A stretch of DNA of 64,000 nucleotides. Source: Microbacterium pseudoresistens (GTDB lineage Bacteria; Actinomycetota; Actinomycetes; Actinomycetales; Microbacteriaceae). A program made the translations under genes and the position numbers. The stretch is from the NCBI RefSeq assembly GCF_013409745.1, contig NZ_JACCBH010000001.1, positions 496,001 through 560,000 of the forward strand, written 5' to 3'. The notes beneath the pieces were generated by a model. It was not told the DNA's origin and did no database searches. It was given only the letters and a program-made list of their open reading frames with translations. This document shows positions 21,004 to 29,866 of the stretch, piece by piece; position 1 is the first letter of the stretch; every line of letters starts with the position of its first letter.

Positions 21004-21911
21004 CCGGTTCGGCCCTGACGCCGACGGCGGTGCGCACGCACCGCCGTCGGCGGTCGCTCACCGCTCTGCTGCTGGCATCGCCGCTGCTCGTCTTCGCCGC
21101 GGTGTTCGTCCTCTACCCGCTGATCACCGGCGCGCTCACCGCCTTCCAGGCCAGCACGCTGCTGGATCAGTCCAACGAGTTCAACGGCGTGGACAACTTC
21201 GTCTCGCTGTTCAAGAACGACGGCTTCCTACGCTCGGCCGGGTTCACCGTGGGCTTCGCCGTCGTCGTCGTGGCCTTCGAGATGCTGCTCGGCTTCGCGC
21301 TCGCCCTACTCATGAACCGGGCCTTCCCCGGCAAGAAGCTCTTCTTCACGCTCGTCCTCCTGCCGATCATGGTCGCCCCGGCGCTGCTCGGCATCATGTT
21401 CCGCCTGCTGCTCAATGGCGACATCGGCGCGGTTCCCGCCCTCCTCGAGCAGTTCGGGCTCAGCGTCTCGCTGTTCGCCCCGTCCTCGGTCGTCCCGTTG
21501 CTCGTCGTGCTCGACATCCTGCAGTGGACGCCTTTCACCTTCCTCATCATCTACGCGGGCCTGCAGTCCTTCCCCCGTGAACTGCTCGAGGCCTCCTCCG
21601 TGGATGGCGCAGGGCGATTCCGTTCGCTGTTCCACATCGTGCTCCCGACGCTCGCACCGGTGCTCTTCGCCGCATTCTTCCTGCGCATGATCGATGCCTT
21701 GCGCACCTTCGACGTCATCTACGTCCTCACCGCCGGCGGGCCGGGCACGACCACGACGACCGCGAGCATCTACATCTATAAGACGGCGTTCGAGGCCGGA
21801 GACTTCGGCAAGGCGGCCGCAGCCGCGCTGGTCATGCTTATCGTGCTCCTGCCGCTCGTGCCGTTCATCGTGCGGCGGATCGCCGCCCCTGGAAAGGACG
21901 GCGCCCGATGA
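21000..21911 (+). CDS. Sugar ABC transporter permease (MalF type)
   Basis: 303 residues with about six membrane helices. The inner-membrane EAA loop that docks the ATPase reads ELLEASSVDGAGRFRSLFHI, near residue 200. Start at the ATG overlapping the stop of the binding-protein gene; the longer reading upstream lies inside that gene in another frame. It is one of two permeases. No ATPase gene is present in the operon, so a shared multi-sugar ATPase (MsiK type) is probably used. Confidence 0.94.
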   Translation: MTGSALTPTAVRTHRRRRSLTALLLASPLLVFAAVFVLYPLITGALTAFQASTLLDQSNEFNGVDNFVSLFKNDGFLRSAGFTVGFAVVVVAFEMLLGFALALLMNRAFPGKKLFFTLVLLPIMVAPALLGIMFRLLLNGDIGAVPALLEQFGLSVSLFAPSSVVPLLVVLDILQWTPFTFLIIYAGLQSFPRELLEASSVDGAGRFRSLFHIVLPTLAPVLFAAFFLRMIDALRTFDVIYVLTAGGPGTTTTTASIYIYKTAFEAGDFGKAAAAALVMLIVLLPLVPFIVRRIAAPGKDGAR

Positions 21912-22801
21912 GCACGCTCACCTCCGCCGTGCCCGGCACGGCGTCGCCCGTCTCGCCTGCAGGAAGGCCCCGCCGCCGGTCCGGATCAGGGCGCCGCTGG
22001 CTGTTCACCCTCGCTGTCGGCGCGATCGCGCTCCTGGTGAACATCCCGCTGTTCAACGCCATCCTGGTCAGCTTCAAGCCGAACGGCGAGATCGCGCAGA
22101 ACCCACTCGGGCTGCCGGCCTCACCCACCCTCGACCACTACGCGAACGTGCTGTACGGGTCGGGGTACGACTTCCCCCGGTTCTTCCTCAACTCCACCCT
22201 CATCGCGCTCGGCACCGTCCTTCTCGTTCTCGTCATCGCAATCCCGGCGACGTACGCGATCATCCGGCTCGGCTTCGGCGGATCGTTCATCCTCAACGCC
22301 GCCTCGGGTCTGCGGCTGCTGCCTGCGATCTTCTTCATCGTGCCGTTCTTCCTGCTCTTCTCTCTCCTGGGACTTCAGGACACCATCCAGGGCCTGATCG
22401 CGGCGAACGCCTTCCTCAACCTTCCGCTGGCCGTGATCCTGCTCGCCTCGGGGCTGCGCGACATCCCACTGGAGATCGAGGAGGCGGCCTCCGTCGACGG
22501 GGCGGGCGTCTTGCGCACCCTGCTCAGCGTCGTCACGCCGATGCTGGCTCCCACGATCGTCGCCACCGCGGTGCTGGTGTTCATCTTCTCCTGGAACGAC
22601 TACTTGTTCGCCCTCGTGCTGTCCACTACCGATGCGACGCCGGTGACCCTGGGCGCGGCGAACTTCGTCACGAGCACGGGCATCCGCTGGGGCGACATCT
22701 CCGCCGCATCCTTCCTGTCGACGCTGCCGCCCCTGGTGTTCGCCGTCTTCGCCCAGAAGTACCTCGTGAGCGGCCTGTCCGCGGGCGCGGTCAAAGGCTG
22801 A
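21908..22801 (+). CDS. Sugar ABC transporter permease (MalG type)
   Basis: 297 residues with an N-terminal basic tail and six predicted helices. The EAA loop reads LEIEEAASVDGAGVLRTLLS near residue 200. ATGA overlap with the preceding permease. It forms the membrane channel with the MalF-type partner. It ends 18 bases before the regulator gene. Confidence 0.94.
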   Translation: MSTLTSAVPGTASPVSPAGRPRRRSGSGRRWLFTLAVGAIALLVNIPLFNAILVSFKPNGEIAQNPLGLPASPTLDHYANVLYGSGYDFPRFFLNSTLIALGTVLLVLVIAIPATYAIIRLGFGGSFILNAASGLRLLPAIFFIVPFFLLFSLLGLQDTIQGLIAANAFLNLPLAVILLASGLRDIPLEIEEAASVDGAGVLRTLLSVVTPMLAPTIVATAVLVFIFSWNDYLFALVLSTTDATPVTLGAANFVTSTGIRWGDISAASFLSTLPPLVFAVFAQKYLVSGLSAGAVKG

Positions 22802-22819
22802 GCGAAGGATAATCGCCCC

Positions 22820-23527
22820 ATGGCGTACAAGTACGAGACCGTCGCCGCCGACATCCGCGCAATGGTCGCCTCATCCCTCTCACCGCACCAGGCCATCCCG
22901 TCTGAGCGCGAGCTCGAGGCGACCCACGGAGTGAGCCGGCTGACCATCCGCCACGCGATCGCCACGCTGATCGACGAGGGACTCCTCTACAACGTGCACG
23001 GCTCGGGCACCTTCGTCGGCTCGCCGACGCTGTTCTCGAAGACGCCGAAGCTGACCTCGTTCACGGAGGACATGAAGAGCAGAGGTCACGAGGCGTCCTC
23101 GCGCCTGCTCACGATGTCGCGCGAACCGGCGTCGACGGAGACCGCGCACGCGCTCGGCATCCCCGCAGGCACGGAGTGCGCACGTCTGCGACGCCTGCGC
23201 CTCGCCGACGGCGAACCGATCGCCGTCGAAGACGTGCGCGTTCCCGGTCCGCTGCTGGACATCGAGGAGTTCACCTCGACGTCCTCGCTCTACGAGGTCC
23301 TGGCCGACGCCGGGCACGAGGTTTACCGCGCCGAGCAGGAGATCAAGGCCATCGCGCTCGATGAGGAAGCCGCGCACCTGCTGCGGGTTCCGTTGGGCAC
23401 GCCGGCGCTCGGGGTGTCGCGGGTGAGCTCGGACAGACGCGGGCGCAGCATCGAGTACGCGTTCACCCTGTACCGGGCCGACCGTTACACTTTCCAGCTC
23501 GCCGTCACCCGCGAGGCCGACAAATGA
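22820..23527 (+). CDS. GntR-family (HutC/DasR subgroup) regulator of the amino-sugar operon
   Basis: 235 residues. The N-terminal winged helix (about 5-72) includes IPSERELEATHGVSRLTIRH and EGLLYNVHGSGTFVG, and the C-terminal UTRA ligand domain (from ~85) starts KLTSFTEDMKSRG. This architecture is shared with DasR and NagR, which release DNA on binding GlcN-6-P or GlcNAc-6-P. Two dre-like sites precede the first gene of the operon, which supports local autoregulation. The effector is inferred. Ribosome site GAAGGA, ATG start; its stop overlaps the kinase gene. Confidence 0.92.
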   Translation: MAYKYETVAADIRAMVASSLSPHQAIPSERELEATHGVSRLTIRHAIATLIDEGLLYNVHGSGTFVGSPTLFSKTPKLTSFTEDMKSRGHEASSRLLTMSREPASTETAHALGIPAGTECARLRRLRLADGEPIAVEDVRVPGPLLDIEEFTSTSSLYEVLADAGHEVYRAEQEIKAIALDEEAAHLLRVPLGTPALGVSRVSSDRRGRSIEYAFTLYRADRYTFQLAVTREADK

Positions 23528-24441
23528 GCCTCATCCTCGGCGTCGACATCGGCGGCACCAAGATCGCCGCCGGTGTCGTCGACGACGACGGAGAGATCCT
23601 CGACCGTCGGGTCTGCCCGACCCCCTCGCGCAAGGGCGGATCCGCCGTGATCGCGGCGGTCCTCGCCGTGACGCTGTCACTTCGGGAGGCCAACCCGATC
23701 CATGCGATCGGCGTCGGTTCGGCCGGGGTGATCGACCCCTCGAACGGCAGTGTGCTCTCGGCCACGGACAGCATCGCCGACTGGGCGGGAACGCCACTGC
23801 GAGGGCTGCTCCACGAGGCTGCGGGCCTGCCCGTCGCCGTGTGCAACGACGTGCATGCGCACGCGCTCGGTGAAGCGGTGCACGGCGCCGGGCGTGGTCA
23901 TCGGTCGATGATCATGATGGCCGTGGGAACCGGGCTCGGCGGCGCCCACGTCGTCGACGGCGCCATGTTCACCGGCGTGCACGGCGCCGCCGGGCATTTC
24001 GGCCATATCCCCGTCGACGGAGCGGAGGGGGTCGTGTGCCCGTGCGGACGCACCGGGCATCTCGAATCGATCTGCTCGGGTCCTGCACTGTTCGCGCTCT
24101 ACCGCTCTCTCGGCGGCGACCCCGCTGTACCGGGCGCACCGGAGATCCTTGCCCGCGTCGAGGACGACCCGGTCGCCGCCGACGCCGTCGCCCGCTCCGC
24201 CACCGCTCTCGGACGCGTCGCGGGCGGTCTGGTCAATGCCCTCGACGCGGATGCCGTGGTCCTCTCCGGCGGCCTGGGGCTCGCCGCCGATCCGTGGTGG
24301 TCGAGCATGGAGGCCGCACTGCGCGCCACAACGATCCCCCTGCTCTCCGAGGTGCCCGCGCTGCGGGCGGAACTCGGCAACGACGCCGCGATCGTGGGGG
24401 CTGCCCATCATGCGCGCTCCGTCATGGAAGGACCCCGATGA
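23524..24441 (+). CDS. nanK: ROK-family sugar kinase, probable N-acetylmannosamine kinase
   Basis: 305 residues. The N-terminal phosphate-binding loop is LGVDIGGTKIAAGVVDDDG. The central substrate loop includes GAAGHFGHIPVDG, whose His is the usual zinc ligand. The following zinc motif reads CPCGRTGHLES, so the third position that is usually Cys (GCxE) is His here. It would phosphorylate the imported sugar; the neighbouring NanE makes ManNAc the best guess. ATGA overlaps on both sides tie it to the regulator and to nanE. Confidence 0.85.
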   Translation: MSLILGVDIGGTKIAAGVVDDDGEILDRRVCPTPSRKGGSAVIAAVLAVTLSLREANPIHAIGVGSAGVIDPSNGSVLSATDSIADWAGTPLRGLLHEAAGLPVAVCNDVHAHALGEAVHGAGRGHRSMIMMAVGTGLGGAHVVDGAMFTGVHGAAGHFGHIPVDGAEGVVCPCGRTGHLESICSGPALFALYRSLGGDPAVPGAPEILARVEDDPVAADAVARSATALGRVAGGLVNALDADAVVLSGGLGLAADPWWSSMEAALRATTIPLLSEVPALRAELGNDAAIVGAAHHARSVMEGPR

Positions 24442-25106
24442 TCGAATCGCTGCACCGCGGCCTGATCGTGTCGTGCCAGGCGTACCCCGGCGAGCCGCTG
24501 CGGGATGCACGCGCCATGGCGCTGATCGCCCAGTCCGCCGCACGGGGCGGCGCCGTCGGCATCCGAGCCCAGGGCCTCGCCGATGTCCGCGCCATCCACG
24601 AGGCCGTCGATCTGCCGCAGATCGGGCTCTGGAAGGTCTCGGGAGACGACGTGTTCATCACGCCCACCCTGCATCATGCCCTCGACGTCGTCGACGCCGG
24701 AGCGGAGATCGTCGCGATCGACGGAACCCGGCGCCCGCGACCGGACGGGCTCACCCTCGCCGAGACGATCGCCCGCATCCACGAGCGCACCGGCGCCCTG
24801 GTGATGGCGGATGCCGGAAGCCTCGACGACGCCAGGGCCGCCGAAGACGCCGGAGCGGACATCGTCGGCACGACGCTGGCCGGCTACACCGACGAACGGG
24901 AGAAGACCGACGGACCCGATCTGGAGCTGCTGGCGGCATGCGTCGAGGCGCTGACGACACCGGTGTTCGCTGAGGGACGCATCCGCACCCCCGCCCAGGC
25001 GCGGAAGGCGCTCGATGCGGGCGCGTACGCCGTGGTCGTGGGAACGGCGATCACCCATCCGACGTCGATCACGTCCTGGTTCGCGCAGGAGCTCGCCGAC
25101 GCCTGA
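24438..25106 (+). CDS. nanE: N-acetylmannosamine-6-phosphate 2-epimerase
   Basis: 222 residues, TIM-barrel. Family motifs seen: GLIVSCQAYPGEPL at the start, IGLWK, AIDGTRRPRP, VMADAGSLDDARAAEDAGAD and DIVGTTLAGYT. It converts ManNAc-6-P to GlcNAc-6-P, which NagA/NagB (not in this window) would take to fructose-6-P. Start at the ATG that overlaps the kinase stop (ATGA). It is the last gene of the operon, followed by a strong terminator. No sialate lyase (nanA) is present, so direct ManNAc use is as likely as sialic acid use. Confidence 0.93.
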   Translation: MIESLHRGLIVSCQAYPGEPLRDARAMALIAQSAARGGAVGIRAQGLADVRAIHEAVDLPQIGLWKVSGDDVFITPTLHHALDVVDAGAEIVAIDGTRRPRPDGLTLAETIARIHERTGALVMADAGSLDDARAAEDAGADIVGTTLAGYTDEREKTDGPDLELLAACVEALTTPVFAEGRIRTPAQARKALDAGAYAVVVGTAITHPTSITSWFAQELADA

Positions 25107-25120
25107 CTCATCAGATACGC

Positions 25121-25155
25121 GAAGAACCCCGGCCCTTGCGGACCGGGGTTCTTCG
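25121..25155. terminator. Bidirectional terminator between nanE and rplA
   Basis: A 13-bp stem (CGAAGAACCCCGG / CCGGGGTTCTTCG) with a short loop lies between two convergent genes. It ends in TTCTTCG on the plus strand and is symmetric enough to serve both. Confidence 0.85.
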
Positions 25156-25166
25156 ACGAGTCAGGC

Positions 25167-25856
25167 TCAGATGGCGTTGACGTCCAGCGGGATGCCGGGG
25201 CCGAACGTGGTCGACACGGCGCCCTTCTGGATGTAACGACCCTTCGCGCTCGACGGCTTCAGTCGCACGATCTCCTCGAGCGCCACCGAGATGTTCTCGT
25301 TCAGCTGCTCGGCCGAGAACGAGGCCTTGCCGACGACGAAGTGCACGTTGGCGTGCTTGTCGACGCGGAACTCGATCTTTCCGCCCTTGATGTCCTCGAC
25401 GGCCTTGGCCGGGTTCGGGGTCACAGTGCCGGTCTTCGGGTTCGGCATCAGGCCGCGCGGGCCCAACACCTTGCCGAGACGACCGACCTGGCCCATGAGC
25501 TCGGGGGTCGAGACGGCGGCGTCGAAGCCGGTCCAGCCGCCGGCGACCTTCTCGATGAGCTCGGCGCCGCCGACCTCATCTGCGCCCGCGGCGATCGCGG
25601 CCTCAGCCGCGGGGCCGGTGGCGAACACGATGACGCGGGCGGTCTTGCCGGTGCCGTGCGGGAGGATGACGGTGCCGCGCACCATCTGGTCGGCCTTGCG
25701 GGGGTCGACGGCGAGCTTCAGCGCGACCTCGACGGTCGAGTCGAACTTCGCCGAGCCGGTCTCGCGTGCGAGCGCGACGGCCTCGGTGGGCGTGTAGAAG
25801 CGATCCGCCTCGATCTTCGCGACGGCGTTGCGGTATGCCTTGGACTTGGTAGCCAT
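25167..25856 (-). CDS. rplA: 50S ribosomal protein L1
   Basis: 229 residues from ATG 25856 ([20 protein letters not shown]). It has the L1 signature segments [19 protein letters not shown] and [19 protein letters not shown]1 binds 23S rRNA at the L1 stalk and, in many bacteria, represses its own rplK-rplA message. It follows rplK by 11 bases and ends before the bidirectional terminator. Confidence 0.98.
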   Translation of the reverse strand: MATKSKAYRNAVAKIEADRFYTPTEAVALARETGSAKFDSTVEVALKLAVDPRKADQMVRGTVILPHGTGKTARVIVFATGPAAEAAIAAGADEVGGAELIEKVAGGWTGFDAAVSTPELMGQVGRLGKVLGPRGLMPNPKTGTVTPNPAKAVEDIKGGKIEFRVDKHANVHFVVGKASFSAEQLNENISVALEEIVRLKPSSAKGRYIQKGAVSTTFGPGIPLDVNAI

Positions 25857-25867
25857 GTTCTTCTCCC

Positions 25868-26299
25868 TCAGCCCTCGACCGTGATGCCCATGGAACGGGC
25901 GGTGCCGGCGATGATCTTCGACGCGGCCTCGACATCGTTCGCGTTGAGGTCGGCCTTCTTGGTCTCGGCGATCTCGCGGACCTGGTCCATCGTGATCTTG
26001 CCGACCTTGACGGTGTGCGGCGTGGCCGAGGCCTTCTGCACGCCGGCGGCCTTCTTGATGAGCTCCGCGGCGGGCGGGGTCTTCAGGACGAAGGTGAAGC
26101 TGCGGTCCTCGTAGACGGTGATCTCCACGGGGATGACGTTGCCACGCTGCGACTCGGTCGCGGCGTTGTACGCCTTGCAGAACTCCATGATGTTGACGCC
26201 GTGCTGACCGAGCGCGGGCCCGATCGGCGGCGCCGGGTTGGCGGCTCCGGCGTTGATCTGGAGCTTGATCAGGCCGGTCACCTTCTTCTTGGGTGCCAT
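25868..26299 (-). CDS. rplK: 50S ribosomal protein L11
   Basis: 143 residues from ATG 26299 ([20 protein letters not shown]), preceded by AAAGGAAA. Family features: [20 protein letters not shown] and [15 protein letters not shown]11 forms the GTPase-associated centre with 23S rRNA and is the thiostrepton target. Upstream in-frame sequence is leader, not protein. It has its own promoter region after the nusG hairpin. Confidence 0.98.
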
Positions 26300-26319
26300 G
26301 CTGTTTCCTTTCATCGAGC

Positions 26320-26336
26320 GGATGCCTCGGGCATCC
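26320..26336 (-). promoter_or_regulatory. Small hairpin in the rplK leader, possible L1 translational operator
   Basis: GGATGCC-TCG-GGCATCC forms a 7-bp stem about 20 bases upstream of the rplK start; the transcript between it and the start carries GAUGAAAGG. A leader hairpin here is where L1 feedback acts in other bacteria. No exact match to a known L1 site was established. Confidence 0.3.
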
Positions 26337-26451
26337 CTCTCCCGCAGATCCGGCATCTCCGGACCGCGGTGCTGAGTGCGGGCGCGCGAAACGCGCACGC
26401 AAACCACGTAAGTCTACCCGACTCATCCCCTTACCGCGAAACGACGACTGT

Positions 26452-26488
26452 GTCCCGAGACCCCGCGAAAATCGCGGGGTCTCGGGAC
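26452..26488 (-). terminator. Strong hairpin between nusG and rplK
   Basis: A perfect 17-bp stem (GTCCCGAGACCCCGCGA and its complement) with a three-base loop lies 28 bases after the nusG stop. It lacks a clear T tract, so it may only partly terminate secE-nusG transcription into rplK-rplA. Confidence 0.7.
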
Positions 26489-26515
26489 GCAGATGCAGTC
26501 CCGCGGGGAGAAGAG

Positions 26516-27520
26516 TCAGACCATCTTGGTGACCTGGTCGAACGACAGCTCGACCGGGGTCTCGCGCTCGAACAGCGACACGAGCACGGTGAGCTTGCCG
26601 CTCTCCGGCTTGATCTCGCTAATCGTGCCGGGCAGGCCCGCGAACGAGCCCTCCTTGATCGTGATGGTCTCGCCGACCTCGAAGTCGACCTCGGCGGGCA
26701 GCGGGCGGGCGACCGCCGTGCCGCCCTTGGCTGCGACGGCCTTGGCGGTCGGCACGTCCTTGACCTCGACGAGCGACTTCAGCATGTTGAAGGCCTCTTC
26801 GAAGCGCAAGGGCGTGGGGTTGTGCGCGTTGCCGACGAAACCGGTGACGCCGGGCGTGTGACGCACGACCGACCAGGTGTCCTCGTTGAGTTCCATGCGC
26901 ACGAGCACGTAGCCCGGGATGCGCACGCGCGTGACCATCTTGCGCTGGCCGTTCTTGATCTCGACGACGTCCTCCATGGGGACCTCGATCTGGTAGATGT
27001 CGTCCTCGACCTCGAGCGTCGACTTGCGCTGCTCGATGTTGGCCTTCACCTTGCGCTCGAAGCCGGCGTAGGAGTGGATGACGTACCACTTGCCGGGGAG
27101 CATGCGCAGGTCGGCGCGGAACTCCGCGTAGGGGTCGGCCTCGTCATCGGCCTCATCCGCATCCGCGTTCACGTCGGGGCCGTCGTAGGGCGCGATCTCG
27201 TCGGCCGCGGCGGCCTCGATGTCGGCGGCCTCCTCGGCCGCGGCGTCGTTGAGGACGTCGGCGGCGGCTTCGGTCTCCGCCGTCTCGTCCAGGTTCAGAG
27301 CGTCATTCACGATCGCGTCCGCCTCCGGGTCTTCGATGTCGATGTCTTCGTCTGCGTCGTCCTGCTCGCCGTCTCCCTCGACGTGGAGAGCCGTCTGCTC
27401 GGCCGCGGTGACGGAGCGCTCCTCGGCGGCGAGCGTGTCGCCCTCCTGCGCTTCGTCTTCTTCGCTGGACTGCTCGGCCGCGGTGGCCCAGTCGGCGTCG
27501 TCGGAGAATCGTTCGGACAC
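26516..27520 (-). CDS. nusG: Transcription antitermination factor NusG with long acidic N-terminus
   Basis: 334 residues from a GTG start ([20 protein letters not shown]). Residues 1 to about 135 are an Asp/Glu/Ala-rich, probably disordered extension. The NGN domain starts at ~140 ([20 protein letters not shown]), and the C-terminal KOW domain includes [20 protein letters not shown]. NusG binds RNA polymerase and links it to Rho or to the ribosome. The extension is known in actinobacteria; E. coli NusG is about 180 residues. Co-transcribed after secE. Confidence 0.96.
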   Translation of the reverse strand: MSERFSDDADWATAAEQSSEEDEAQEGDTLAAEERSVTAAEQTALHVEGDGEQDDADEDIDIEDPEADAIVNDALNLDETAETEAAADVLNDAAAEEAADIEAAAADEIAPYDGPDVNADADEADDEADPYAEFRADLRMLPGKWYVIHSYAGFERKVKANIEQRKSTLEVEDDIYQIEVPMEDVVEIKNGQRKMVTRVRIPGYVLVRMELNEDTWSVVRHTPGVTGFVGNAHNPTPLRFEEAFNMLKSLVEVKDVPTAKAVAAKGGTAVARPLPAEVDFEVGETITIKEGSFAGLPGTISEIKPESGKLTVLVSLFERETPVELSFDQVTKMV

Positions 27521-27558
27521 TGGTTCTTCTTTCCCTCTTCGGCTGCGGTGCGGACGGG

Positions 27559-27825
27559 TCAGCTGCCCGGAACCCCGAAGACCTGCGTGGCGAGCCACGA
27601 GAAGAGCATGTCGAGGCCGTACACGATGCCCATCATCACGACGACGAAGGCCAGCACGACGAGGGTGTACCGGATGAGCTCCTTGCGCGTGGGCGTGACC
27701 ACCTTGCGGAGCTCGGCGATCACCTGGCGGAAGAACAGCACGATGCGGCCGAAGAAGCCGAGCTTCTTGCCGCCGGCGCCGCCGCTCGCTGCGGAGACCA
27801 CAGCGCCCGATGCGTCCTGAACCAT
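27559..27825 (-). CDS. secE: Preprotein translocase subunit SecE
   Basis: 88 residues from ATG 27825, chosen because AAAGGTG sits eight bases upstream; a TTG two codons earlier is an alternative. A Gly-rich cytoplasmic start is followed by the conserved amphipathic segment [15 protein letters not shown] and one membrane helix ([18 protein letters not shown]). It clamps SecY in the translocon. It lies between tRNA-Trp and nusG, the classical order. Confidence 0.96.
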   Translation of the reverse strand: MVQDASGAVVSAASGGAGGKKLGFFGRIVLFFRQVIAELRKVVTPTRKELIRYTLVVLAFVVVMMGIVYGLDMLFSWLATQVFGVPGS

Positions 27826-27865
27826 CCTCAATACACCTTTCGTGTGCCAGCTGCGAGCTGACGCG

Positions 27866-27938
<73 letters not shown>

Positions 27939-28091
27939 AGAGACCGGAGCCTCTCGGTCGCATCCCTCCACAGCTCCCGGATGCCGGGCACGGCGAAAGA
28001 ATGCAGTTAAGTACTGCGTGCTCCAGTGTACGGCATGGCATCGGCGCCCGCCGAACCGGCGGCGACCCGGGCATGGCGCCCGGAGGCAGCA

Positions 28092-29816
28092 TCAGAACAG
28101 CTGACGCCAGTTCGCCTTGGCGAGATCGAGCAGCTCGTCGCCCCGGCCCGACAGCACGGTGCGGATCGCGTACAGCGCGAATCCCTTGACCTGCTCGGCG
28201 CTGATCGCCGGCGGCATCGACAGCTCCTGCCGCTCGGTCACCACATCCAGCAGCGCCGGCCCGTCGTGCTCGAGCACCTCGCGCAGCGCCTCGGGCAGCT
28301 CGTCGGAGCGATCCACCCGCCGCGCGAAGATCCCGCACGCCTCCGCAACGGCGGCGAAATCGGGATTGTGCAGATCCGTGCCGTAGTTGACGAAGCCCGC
28401 GGCCTTCATCTCCAGCTCGACGAAGTTGAGCGAGGAGTTGTTCACGACGATCGTCTTGACCGGCAGACGGTTCTGCGTGAGCGAGATGAGCTCGCCCATC
28501 ATCATCGTCAGCCCGCCGTCTCCGGCCAGGGCGACCACCTGCCGATCCGGCAGCGACGCCTGGGCTCCCATCCCCTGCAGCAGCGCGTTGGCCATCGAGC
28601 CGTGCGTGAACGAGCCGATCAGGCGTCGCCGGCCGTTCATCGTGAGGTACCGCGCGGCCCACACCGTGGGCGAACCGACATCGGCGGTGAAGATCGCGTC
28701 GTCGTCCGCCGCCTCGTCGAGCAGCCGCGCCAGGTACTGCGGATGGATGGGCGCGGTGCCGCGCGACGGCACAGCGAGCTCGTCGAGCTTGGCCCGGGTC
28801 TTGCGGTAGTGCGCGACGGCGTCGTCAAGATGCCCTCGGCTCCTCCCATCCTTCAGTCGGGACAGCAGGGCGACCGCGGTGGCGCCGACATCGCCGACGA
28901 GACCGAGGTCGAGCGGGTGCCGCCTGCCCAGCTGTGCACCACGGATGTCGACCTGGATCGTGGTGGCGTCGTCGGGATAGAACTGCGTGTACGGGAAGTC
29001 GGAGCCCAGCACGAGCAGCGCATCCGCCCCCTCCATCGCCCGGTAGCCCGAGGCGAACCCGAGAAGACCCGTCATGCCGACGTCGAACGGGTTGTCGTAT
29101 TCGATGAACTCCTTGCCGCGAAGCGCATGCACGATCGGCGCCGCGAGACGGTCGGCGAGGGCGACGACCTCGTCGTGCGCGCCCTCCACGCCCGCGCCGG
29201 CGAGGATCGTGACCCGGCGCGCGTCGTCGAGCAGGGCCGCGGCTCGATCCAGTTCGGCATCGGAGGGGACCACCACCGGATGGGCGCGCCCGATCACCGA
29301 GACCGCGTCGCTCTCGGCGTCCGCCAGGGCGACGTCGCCGGGGATCACGAGCACGGCCACGCCACGCTCCTCGATCGCCGTGCGCATCGCGATCTCGAGC
29401 AGCCGCGGCATCTGCACAGGGTCGGCGACGTACTCGACGTACACGCTGCACTCGCGGAACAGCTCCTGCGGATGCGTCTCCTGGAAGTACCCCGTCCCGA
29501 TCTCGACCGTCGGGATGTGCGCGGCGACCGCCAGCACGGGCACCCGGGAGCGCTGGGCGTCGTACAAGCCGTTGATGAGGTGGAGGTTGCCGGGCCCGCA
29601 CGATCCGGCGACCACGGCGAGGCGGCCGGTGAGCGCCGCCTCGGCAGACGCGGCGAAGGCCGCGGACTCCTCGTGGCGCATGTGCACCCAGCGAATCGAG
29701 CCGTCTTTGCGCAGCGCATCCGTGAAGCCATTGAGCGAGTCTCCGGGGATGCCGTAGACGCGCTCGACCTCGTTCGCGCGCAACGCGGCGACGATGTTCT
29801 CTGCGACGGTGACCAT
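28092..29816 (-). CDS. poxB: Pyruvate dehydrogenase (quinone) / pyruvate oxidase, ThDP enzyme
   Basis: 574 residues with three ThDP-family domains. Start: IVAALRANEVERVYGIPGDS with the catalytic Glu in RHEESAAFAASAEA (~50). The ThDP-binding motif in the C-terminal domain begins ALAGDGGLTMMMGELISLTQ and ends in NNSSLNFVELE. It oxidises pyruvate to acetate and CO2, passing electrons to quinone via FAD (as PoxB of E. coli and Pqo of Corynebacterium). A short C-terminal tail could be the membrane-contact helix. It lies 50 bases beyond the second SSADH gene on the same strand. Confidence 0.93.
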   Translation of the reverse strand: MVTVAENIVAALRANEVERVYGIPGDSLNGFTDALRKDGSIRWVHMRHEESAAFAASAEAALTGRLAVVAGSCGPGNLHLINGLYDAQRSRVPVLAVAAHIPTVEIGTGYFQETHPQELFRECSVYVEYVADPVQMPRLLEIAMRTAIEERGVAVLVIPGDVALADAESDAVSVIGRAHPVVVPSDAELDRAAALLDDARRVTILAGAGVEGAHDEVVALADRLAAPIVHALRGKEFIEYDNPFDVGMTGLLGFASGYRAMEGADALLVLGSDFPYTQFYPDDATTIQVDIRGAQLGRRHPLDLGLVGDVGATAVALLSRLKDGRSRGHLDDAVAHYRKTRAKLDELAVPSRGTAPIHPQYLARLLDEAADDDAIFTADVGSPTVWAARYLTMNGRRRLIGSFTHGSMANALLQGMGAQASLPDRQVVALAGDGGLTMMMGELISLTQNRLPVKTIVVNNSSLNFVELEMKAAGFVNYGTDLHNPDFAAVAEACGIFARRVDRSDELPEALREVLEHDGPALLDVVTERQELSMPPAISAEQVKGFALYAIRTVLSGRGDELLDLAKANWRQLF

Positions 29817-29866
29817 TTCAGCCCTCCTCGACGAGTCCGGACCTTCGACGCTACTCCGGGTGGCGC

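Noticed and set aside
28003..28017. Inverted repeat GCAGT-N5-ACTGC between tRNA-Trp and poxB
   Set aside because: Too short and isolated behind the poxB stop to assign a function.
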